From: Ancylobacter sp. Lp-2
GTDB taxonomy: Bacteria > Pseudomonadota > Alphaproteobacteria > Rhizobiales > Xanthobacteraceae
Reading direction: 5' to 3'
Assembly (NCBI RefSeq): GCF_020523795.1
Contig: NZ_JAJALI010000004.1
Location: 248,001-312,000, forward strand
DNA: 64,000 nucleotides
Below are positions 58,106 to 64,000 of this stretch, piece after piece. Numbering within the stretch: the first letter of the stretch is position 1; each line of letters opens with the position of its first letter. The translations under genes and the position numbers were made by a program. The notes beneath the pieces were generated by a model, which was not told the origin of the DNA, ran no database searches, and saw only the letters and a program-made list of their open reading frames with translations.

Positions 58106-59309
58106 GTGCGCTCTCCAGAATTCGGCACGCGGCGCCCGCCAGTTCGTCGAAGGGGACGATCCGGGTCGGCACGTCGCGCGGCGTGCCTTCGATCACGATC
58201 CCGGCCCCTTCGTCCAGCCCCACGATGGTGAGACCGGCCCGGCCGGGGCGCGCGCAGCCCTTCACGCAGCCCGAAACATGCACCGAGCGCCCCTTCGCCA
58301 GCCCGGCGAGCTGGCGCGCCAGTGCTCGCGTGGCGAATCGCGCCGAGCCGCAGGCCGGCGCGCCGGGGCAGGCCTCGACCCGCCGCAGCGGATCGCCGGG
58401 CTCGACGATCAGCCCCGCCGCCCCCGCCCATTGCGCCAGCCTCTCCGCCGCGGCCGCCGCGAGCGGCCCGATCAGCAGCGCCCGCCCGCCGACCGGCTCG
58501 ATGAAGGAGGCGCCCAGCTCCGCCGCCTTGCCGGCCAGCGCCGCCAGTCCCTCGGCCTCGATCTGGCCGAAGGGCAGCGCCAGCCCGAGCGCCCATCCCT
58601 CGTCGAGCGCGTGCCGCCCCACCGGCTCGGCCGGCACCGGCGCGCGCGCCTCCACCGGCTCCAGTCCTTCGCTCAGCGCCGCCACGCCCTCATGGGCGAT
58701 CAGGTCGCGCATCCGCGCCCGAGGACCGAAGGCGGCCAGCCGCTCCAGCAGTGCCAGCACCGCAGGCGCCGGCGCGCAGCTCCGCCCCAGCGCCACGCCG
58801 GCGGCCTCGATGCGGAATTCCCCAGCCTCCGGCGACACCGCGATGTCGAGATCGCGCCCGCCGAGCCCCAGCACGCCACCGCCATCGATGCCGACGCTCA
58901 CCTTCGGCGCCAGCCGCGCCGCCAGCCCGGCGACATCGGCCGCCTGCGCCAGCGCCGCCGCCAGCGGGCGCGGATCGAAAGCGGCGGCGGGGTCGCGTCC
59001 GGCCAGCGCGCTCACCTCGATGCCCAGCCCCTCGCGCACCGCGATACCGAGCGCTCCCACTCCGTCGGCCAGACGCGCCGCCCCCGCCGCATCGAACCCG
59101 CGCAACTGTATTTTCCCGCGTGCGGTCACCTCGATGATGCCATTGCCGCAGTCCCGCGCCAGCGCCGCCAGCCCGATGGCCTGCGCCGGCGCCAGCGGTG
59201 CGGCGAGCGCGAGCCGCGCCAGCAGCCCGTCGCCGGTCGCCATCGGCGCCGGCAGGCTCGGGCAGGCGCCCCGGCGCAAGCCGTCCTCTATCGCGGCGGC
59301 ACCACTCAT
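58098..59309 (-). CDS. cobG: Precorrin-3B synthase
   Basis: A 403-residue iron-sulfur monooxygenase-like protein of the sulfite/nitrite-reductase fold, which uses O2 to make precorrin-3B; its presence marks the aerobic route. N-terminal SLPAPMATGDGLLARL, CGNGIIEVTARGKIQLRGF, and the 4Fe-4S/sirohaem site ACPGAPACGSARFATR then HVSGCVKGCARPGRA with four cysteines. Its 5' end overlaps the cobN stop (ATGA). Confidence 0.94.
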   Translation of the reverse strand: MSGAAAIEDGLRRGACPSLPAPMATGDGLLARLALAAPLAPAQAIGLAALARDCGNGIIEVTARGKIQLRGFDAAGAARLADGVGALGIAVREGLGIEVSALAGRDPAAAFDPRPLAAALAQAADVAGLAARLAPKVSVGIDGGGVLGLGGRDLDIAVSPEAGEFRIEAAGVALGRSCAPAPAVLALLERLAAFGPRARMRDLIAHEGVAALSEGLEPVEARAPVPAEPVGRHALDEGWALGLALPFGQIEAEGLAALAGKAAELGASFIEPVGGRALLIGPLAAAAAERLAQWAGAAGLIVEPGDPLRRVEACPGAPACGSARFATRALARQLAGLAKGRSVHVSGCVKGCARPGRAGLTIVGLDEGAGIVIEGTPRDVPTRIVPFDELAGAACRILESARG

Positions 59310-62300
59310 TCCGCCGCCTCCCCGCCCCTTCCGGGCACGCGCAACCCGTCGAGGCCGGCATCGACATCATTGCGCCTCGGGTGCCACAGCCCACGCCGAC
59401 GCGCGCCGTCCAGCCGCTCGGCGACGAAGCGCGCGCCCTCCGGCGACTGCGCCGCAAGGAAATCCCGCACCCGCTCGTCGGCGACATAGGCGACGTGGAT
59501 CAGCTCAATCAGATGCGAGGGCACCGCCGGCGTCACCTCGGCGAAGCCGACCAGCCGGTCGACGGTCTCGACGATCTCCGCCGCGCCGCGCGGCCCGTGG
59601 CGCAGGAGCCCCTCGATATAGGCCGGCGCCACCCGCCGCCGCACGATCCGCGCCAGCGCCTGGTCGAGCGGCCGCGCCGTCGGCCGCGCCGGGTCGTTGG
59701 TGTCGAGCACCACGAGGTCCGGCACCCGCCCGAGCGAGGCCGCCGCCGCCGCGAAGCCACCGAGAAAGGCGAGGTCGGCATCGCCCTCCAGCAGGTCGCG
59801 CCCCGGATCGTCCTGCCCGTGCACGATGAGATCCGCCGCCGCCACCCGCGCCGCGAAGGCCGCCGCCGCCGGCCGCGCCGTGCCCTCGGCGCCGCCATAG
59901 GCGTGCGAGGCGCTGGCGAGATAGGCGGCGCCCACCGCATCGGTCTCCCGCTCACCGGTCAGCATGTCGAGCCCGGCGCCATAGGCCCCCGGCGCGGTGC
60001 CGAAAATGCGCGGCGCCCCCTCGCCCGCCGCCGCCAGCGGATTCTCCTCGGCCGGCTCGTCCCGCCGCGCCACCGCCTTCAGCGCCGCGTCCAGAAGGGC
60101 GATCTGCGCCGGGAACAGGTCGCGGAACAGGCCGGAAATGCGGAAGGTCACGTCGATGCGCGGCCGCCCCATCGCCGCCGGCGGCAGCACCTCGATGCCG
60201 GTCACGCGCCCGGTCGCCGGGTCCCATACTGGCCGGGCGCCGATCAGCGCGAGGCCCTGCGCGATCTCCTCGCCGCCGGTGCGCAGCGTGGCACTGCCCC
60301 ACAAATCGAGCACCAGCGCGCGCGGCCAGTCGCCATGCGCCTGCATGTAGGCACGCACCACCTCGTCGGCGGCGAGCCGGCCGAGATCCATCGCGGTCGG
60401 CGTCGGCAGGCCGCGCGGATCGGCGGTGGAGAGGTTGCGCCCGGTGGGCAGCACATCGGAACGCCCCCGCGCCGGCGCGCCCGCCGGCCCGGCCTTCACC
60501 CGCCGCCCGTCGAGCGCCACCAGCAGCCCGTCGCGCTCGGCCTCCCCGCACGGCCCGCGCCCATAGACATGGAAGCCGTCCTTGAGCCGCAACTCCTTGA
60601 GGTCACACAGCCAGGCGTCGATGCGTCGGAGCGCCTCGCCATCATCCGCGCCGTCGATGCGCGCGTCCTTCGCCAGCCCGGTGCGCCCGGCCTCCTCGAC
60701 GATCAGCCGCGCCAGCTTCTCGCGCCGGCGCCGGTCGAGCCCCTCGGCCTGCGCATATTCGTCGACCAGCCGCTCGAGGTCGCGGGCGTCGCCGTCGAGC
60801 TCGGCATCCTTCAGCGGCGGCGGCAGATGGCCGAGCGTTACCGCCGCGATGCGCCGCTTGGCCTGCGCCGCCTCGCCGGGATTGGAGACGATGAACGGGT
60901 AGACCACCGGCAGCGCGCCGACGACGAGGCTGGGGAAACAGGACGGCGTCAGCGCCACCTGCTTGCCCGGCAGCCATTCCAGCGTGCCATGCGCGCCCAT
61001 ATGTACGACGGCATCCACCTCGCGCCGCAGCCACAGCCCGAAGGCGACGAGCGCGTGGCGCGGCGGCAAGGCGGGGTCGTGATACTGCGCCCGCCGCTCA
61101 GTCGCCGAGCCGCGATCCGGTGCCAGCGCGACGAGGACATGGCCGCAGCGGATCGCCCGGAAGCGGAACGCCCCGTCAACGCAAGCCGGATCGTCCTCCG
61201 GCACGCCCCATGCGGCTTCGACGGCGGCGAGGGCTTCGGGCGGAAGGCCCGCGATGAGGCGGCGATAAGCGCTGAGAGACAGCGAGAGATCGTCGGCGGT
61301 GCCGAAATGGCGCCCGCCGGCCGCGGGCGTCGCAATCGCTCCGCCGTCCGGATGGCCGTCTTCGCGGCAGAAGCTTGGAGAGCCTTCTTCCAGAGCCTGA
61401 AAGGCCTCCTCGCCTGCGGCGATATGGCGACGCATTTCCAACGCGGAAAAGCCCTCTCCCTGCGAGGAAGAGGGTTGGGTAGGGGTGGAAGGCGATCGGG
61501 AGGCCATCGCCCCCCTCACGGCATCTCGTCTCTCCACCGGACTGGCTGCAACCGCAGCCGCCGCACCAAGCCCCTCGGCACGAGCGGCATCGCCCAGCGC
61601 CGCCACCAGCGCCCGCTCATCCTCGGGCACGTCCGCCACTTGGTAGCCGGCGGCCTTCATGTCCGCGAGCAAAGCCAGCACGCTGGCCGGCACGTCGAGC
61701 CCCACCGCCCAGCCGGTGCGTCCGGCGGCTCCCGCATAGTCCGGCAGGATCACCGCCACCCGGCGCGCGGCAGGCGCGAGGCGCCGCAGCCGCACCAGCG
61801 CCGCCACCCGGTCGGCCACCGCCGCCACCAGTTCCGGCTCCGGCCGGTTGACGAGATGCGTGGCACCCGCCTCCGCCATGTCCTTGAACGACACCGCCCC
61901 CACCAGCACCCGCCCGTCGAGCTCCGGCAGCACCACATGCATGGCGAGGTCGGCGCTGGCCAGCCCCCGCGCACCCTCGCGCCACGCCGCCCGCCGCGTG
62001 GTCGCCACCACCGCTTGCAGCACCGGCGCATCGGTGAGGTCGAGCAGCCCTTCCTCGCCCGGCTCGGCGGCGGCGAAGGCGGTCAGCGTCACCAGCGCCG
62101 CCGGCCGCAGCCCCGGCAATTCGCGACGCAGGAAGCCGGCGGCGTGCGGATCCTTGAGGCTGGCGACGAAGATCGGTCGCGGATCGAGCCCCCGTCCGGC
62201 CAGCGCCGCGCACAACGCATCCACCGGCGCGGTGTCGCCGGCCATCAGCAGCGAGCGGTAGAACAGGACGGGAATGGTGGGCGTCGCATCGTCCAGCGCG

Positions 62301-63235
62301 TGATCGGTATCACGGGACGGCGTATCCCCCGCAATGAGTGGGGTGCCTCGCGAATTGGCAGCGAACGGCTCGTCGCCGGATCGGGGGTTCACTTCCTCCG
62401 GCGAGGGCGGCACCACCCGAACCGGGCCACTCTCATCGCGGAACCGTGCTCTCCTCTCACCCCATCCCTCTCCACCAACATCGGATGCATCCGATGTTGG
62501 TCCCGACGAGTGCAGAACCTGACTACAGCCGGAATCTGTGCGGGGAGAGAGAGCAGGTCGCGCCGAGGGGGAAGCCCTCTCCCCGCGGGGGAGATGGTCG
62601 GGTGAAGGGGAACGCCGCTGGGAGGACAATCCGCCAGCGCCGGCCCAGTCATAGAACCCCGCCAGCGGGAGTGGTCGCGGCGGCGGCACCTCGGCCGCGC
62701 GCCCGGCATGGCGCCCCAGCAGGGCCAGCAGCGCCCGCATATTGTCCGGCCCGCCGGCGCGGAAATAGCCGAGCAGCGCCGCGAGTTCGTCCGCCGGCAG
62801 CGTCGAGGCCTCGGCGAGGCGCGGATCGTCGCGGTCTTCGCCCGGCAGCACGGCGAGCGCGAAGCCATGCGCCCGCGCTGCCGCCGCCAGCCGCTCGACG
62901 CCGTAGCGCCACCAGTCGAGCCCGCCGAGCAGCCGCACCACCACGATCCGGGCCTGCGGCGCCAGCCGGTCGACCCAGAGATCGACCGACATCGGGTGCT
63001 TCAGCTCGCGCAGATTGGCGAGGGCGAGAGTGGGCGGTGCAAGGTTCGGCTGCGGAAGCGACGACGGCGTTCCGCCCGGCACGCCCTCCCCGCCGCTATC
63101 CCCGAATGCCCGCGCCAGCGCCGCGAGGTCGCTGTCGGCGAAGGACGCCACCACGATGTCAGTCCGCGCCTGCGCGAGATCGACCGGCTCGGCGAGGTCG
63201 TCGAGCGAGCTGGAGCTGGTGGCGAGGATGTGCAT
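59306..63235 (-). CDS. cobN: Cobaltochelatase subunit CobN
   Basis: A 1309-residue large subunit of the aerobic cobalt chelatase, with CobS and CobT (not in the window) inserting Co2+ into hydrogenobyrinic acid a,c-diamide. Family motifs: VDLWVDRLAPQARIVVVRLL, VVHMGAHGTLEWLPGKQVAL, YPFIVSNPGEAAQAKRRIAA, GRNLSTADPRGLPTPTAMDL, VLDLWGSATLRTGGEEIAQG and RIDVTFRISGLFRDLFPAQI. Two tracts, about residues 198-315 and 558-635, are low-complexity translated repeat DNA with no counterpart in ordinary CobN (see repeat entries), yet the reading frame is intact. It starts the unit cobN-cobG-cobH-cobI-cobJ. Confidence 0.95.
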   Translation of the reverse strand: MHILATSSSSLDDLAEPVDLAQARTDIVVASFADSDLAALARAFGDSGGEGVPGGTPSSLPQPNLAPPTLALANLRELKHPMSVDLWVDRLAPQARIVVVRLLGGLDWWRYGVERLAAAARAHGFALAVLPGEDRDDPRLAEASTLPADELAALLGYFRAGGPDNMRALLALLGRHAGRAAEVPPPRPLPLAGFYDWAGAGGLSSQRRSPSPDHLPRGERASPSARPALSPRTDSGCSQVLHSSGPTSDASDVGGEGWGERRARFRDESGPVRVVPPSPEEVNPRSGDEPFAANSRGTPLIAGDTPSRDTDHALDDATPTIPVLFYRSLLMAGDTAPVDALCAALAGRGLDPRPIFVASLKDPHAAGFLRRELPGLRPAALVTLTAFAAAEPGEEGLLDLTDAPVLQAVVATTRRAAWREGARGLASADLAMHVVLPELDGRVLVGAVSFKDMAEAGATHLVNRPEPELVAAVADRVAALVRLRRLAPAARRVAVILPDYAGAAGRTGWAVGLDVPASVLALLADMKAAGYQVADVPEDERALVAALGDAARAEGLGAAAAVAASPVERRDAVRGAMASRSPSTPTQPSSSQGEGFSALEMRRHIAAGEEAFQALEEGSPSFCREDGHPDGGAIATPAAGGRHFGTADDLSLSLSAYRRLIAGLPPEALAAVEAAWGVPEDDPACVDGAFRFRAIRCGHVLVALAPDRGSATERRAQYHDPALPPRHALVAFGLWLRREVDAVVHMGAHGTLEWLPGKQVALTPSCFPSLVVGALPVVYPFIVSNPGEAAQAKRRIAAVTLGHLPPPLKDAELDGDARDLERLVDEYAQAEGLDRRRREKLARLIVEEAGRTGLAKDARIDGADDGEALRRIDAWLCDLKELRLKDGFHVYGRGPCGEAERDGLLVALDGRRVKAGPAGAPARGRSDVLPTGRNLSTADPRGLPTPTAMDLGRLAADEVVRAYMQAHGDWPRALVLDLWGSATLRTGGEEIAQGLALIGARPVWDPATGRVTGIEVLPPAAMGRPRIDVTFRISGLFRDLFPAQIALLDAALKAVARRDEPAEENPLAAAGEGAPRIFGTAPGAYGAGLDMLTGERETDAVGAAYLASASHAYGGAEGTARPAAAAFAARVAAADLIVHGQDDPGRDLLEGDADLAFLGGFAAAAASLGRVPDLVVLDTNDPARPTARPLDQALARIVRRRVAPAYIEGLLRHGPRGAAEIVETVDRLVGFAEVTPAVPSHLIELIHVAYVADERVRDFLAAQSPEGARFVAERLDGARRRGLWHPRRNDVDAGLDGLRVPGRGGEAAE
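61443..61500. repeat. Repeat copy B inside cobN
   Basis: AAGCCCTCTCCCTGCGAGGA (61449-61468) continuing AGAGGGTTGGGTAGGGGTGG forms a hairpin (CCCTCTCC/GGAAGAGGG) and matches the copy at 62572-62610 at about four of five positions. It looks like the dispersed CCCTCTCCC-rich palindromic element common between genes in GC-rich Hyphomicrobiales, but here it lies within cobN and is translated. Confidence 0.7.
62453..62610. repeat. Composite repeat element inside cobN
   Basis: Contains copy A of the CCCTCTCCC element (62572-62610, AAGCCCTCTCCCCGCGGGGG), a 28-bp perfect palindrome at 62474-62501 (ACCAACATCGGATG and its inverse), and, to its left, a further CTCACCCCATCCCTCTCC tract (62454-62475), which resembles the same family in the other orientation. 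The whole block is in frame within cobN and adds a disordered stretch to the protein. Confidence 0.75.
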
Positions 63236-63242
63236 GGCGCCG

Positions 63243-63374
63243 CTACCGAGCCGCGCCGGTGCGCATCCGCACCCCCGCGCTCACGACGACACCGCCCCCC
63301 CGCGCGCGCTCCCGGGACGCGCCGGTCCCGTCCGGGATCGCCGCCTGCATCGGATCAGCCGCGCGCCGCGCCAT
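63243..63374 (-). CDS. Possible small ORF between cobW and cobN (43 aa)
   Basis: A 43-codon frame (MARRAADPMQAAIPDGTGAS, then RERARGGG...VRMRTGAAR) with a GAGGCGGGG stretch just before its ATG, in the 148-bp gap between cobW and cobN. Arg/Ala/Gly-rich, no recognisable family; such composition is common by chance in this GC range. It could be a translational coupler or noise. Confidence 0.2.
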   Translation of the reverse strand: MARRAADPMQAAIPDGTGASRERARGGGVVVSAGVRMRTGAAR

Positions 63375-63383
63375 CGCCCCGCC

Positions 63384-64000
63384 TCAGGCCGCCACCGGCG
63401 CGCCGGCGAGGATGGCCTCCACCTTCGCCCGGTCGAGCCCCTTCAGCCCGATGGCGACCAGCCGGCCGCCGCGCTCGCCGGCGCCCCAGGGCCGGTCGAA
63501 ATGGTGGTCGACGCGCGGCCCCACCGCCTGCACCAAAAGCCGCATCGGCTTGCCCGCCACCGCGAGGAAGCCCTTCACCCGCAGCACCTCCGCCTCCTCG
63601 GCGGCCCGCGCCACCCGCGCGGCGAACTCGGTAGGGTCGGCAATCTCCGGCACCTCGACGACGAAGCTGTCGAAATCGTCGTGGTCGTGCTCGGCCTCGT
63701 TGTCGTGATGGGTGCGGCGGTTCGCGATGTCGTCCTCGGTGCCCACGCCGAGGCCGAGCAGCACCGCCGGGTCGAGCCGGCCCTGCGTCACGTTCACCAC
63801 CCGCACGCCCTTGGGTAGCTCGGCATCGAGCGCCGCGCGGGCCGTCGCCATCCCCGCGTCGTCGATCAGGTCGGCCTTGGTCAGCACCACCAGGTCGGCG
63901 CAGGCGATCTGGTCGTCGAACACCTCCTCGATCGGGTCGTCATGGTCGAGCGAGGCGTCGGCCGCCCGCTGCTCGGCCAGCGCATCATGGTCATGGGCGA
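63384..64000 (-). CDS. cobW: CobW, metal-chaperone GTPase (3' part)
   Basis: The C-terminal 205 residues of a COG0523 GTPase; the start lies beyond the right edge. Visible are a histidine/aspartate-rich stretch (AHDHDALAEQRAADASLDHD), DQIACADLVVLTKADLIDDA with the TKAD guanine-recognition motif, another His/Asp tract (RRTHHDNEAEHDHDDFDSFV) and the CobW C-terminal domain (VLRVKGFLAVAGKPMRLLVQ, FDRPWGAGERGGRLVAIGLK). CobW is thought to deliver cobalt to the CobNST chelatase. It is transcribed towards cobN. Confidence 0.93.
   Translation of the reverse strand, partial: AHDHDALAEQRAADASLDHDDPIEEVFDDQIACADLVVLTKADLIDDAGMATARAALDAELPKGVRVVNVTQGRLDPAVLLGLGVGTEDDIANRRTHHDNEAEHDHDDFDSFVVEVPEIADPTEFAARVARAAEEAEVLRVKGFLAVAGKPMRLLVQAVGPRVDHHFDRPWGAGERGGRLVAIGLKGLDRAKVEAILAGAPVAA

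Noticed and set aside
59198-62605. A 1135-codon plus-strand frame opposite cobN and cobG
   Set aside because: Low-complexity basic composition with no domain; it is a mirror of the cob coding bias.
61443-62610. The cobN repeats as a CRISPR or transposon end
   Set aside because: Copies are few and unevenly spaced, with no target-site duplication or transposase; they look like palindromic repeat elements.
59306-63235. cobN as a pseudogene because of the repeat tracts
   Set aside because: The frame is open throughout and all CobN motifs after each tract are intact, so it is read as functional with insertions.

Overview
This is a GC-rich (high sixties percent by eye) chromosomal stretch, almost certainly from an alphaproteobacterium of the order Hyphomicrobiales. 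The general amino-acid binding protein AapJ, a BA14K protein, the aerobic cobalamin genes with CobG/CobN, a single-NBD xylose transporter and translationally coupled (ATGA) operons all point there; a Xanthobacteraceae-like genus (Ancylobacter/Starkeya/Xanthobacter) is my best guess but is inference. There is no phage, transposase, integrase or CRISPR array. The window is mainly core and metabolic DNA.

Layout. (1) 1-9.4 kb: an oxidative/electrophile-defence neighbourhood: an FMN alpha-hydroxy-acid dehydrogenase (cut by the window edge), a tail-anchored protein of unknown function, a Tat-exported alpha/beta hydrolase coupled to a cytochrome P460 protein, the peroxidase Ohr, a tiny exported peptide, an aldehyde dehydrogenase, DipZ and a two-component system. 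Several intergenic regions here carry similar tandem GTAnC half-sites that may be targets of the response regulator. (2) 9.4-14.1 kb: a qor-tetR unit with two near-identical operators, a tRNA-Met(CAT), a Nudix hydrolase, a metallophosphoesterase, and a sugar-kinase-like ROK protein whose motifs are in circularly permuted order. (3) 14.3-21.1 kb: envelope lipopolysaccharide genes: GT2, PAP2 phosphatase, LAB_N protein and a GT39 transferase, next to the Kdo genes kdsD-kdsB-kdsA. (4) 21.1-24.1 kb: HbpS/GlcG-like protein, BA14K protein, aapJ and an L,D-transpeptidase. (5) 24.5-31.9 kb: complete xylose use: xylA-xylB-lacI-type regulator divergent from xylF-xylH-xylG. (6) 32.2-38 kb: a copper/metal membrane group (DUF2946-like, PCuAC, PepSY) and modABC facing a short ModE-like regulator. 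(7) 38.3-50.9 kb: glycogen operon glgP-glgB-glgC-glgA-(glgX-malQ), the last two activities fused in one 1393-residue protein. (8) 51-64 kb: aerobic corrin-ring synthesis: cobW, cobN, cobG, cobH, cobI, cobJ, cobK (opposite strand), cobL, cobE, cobM, cobB; cobF and cobA are not in the window.

The most unusual things seen are the permuted ROK protein, repeat elements carried in frame inside cobN, the GlgX-MalQ fusion, and the recurring tandem half-site motif of region 1. I did not find a convincing wholly new multi-gene system. Functions are assigned from recognised motifs by reading alone; no database search was possible.
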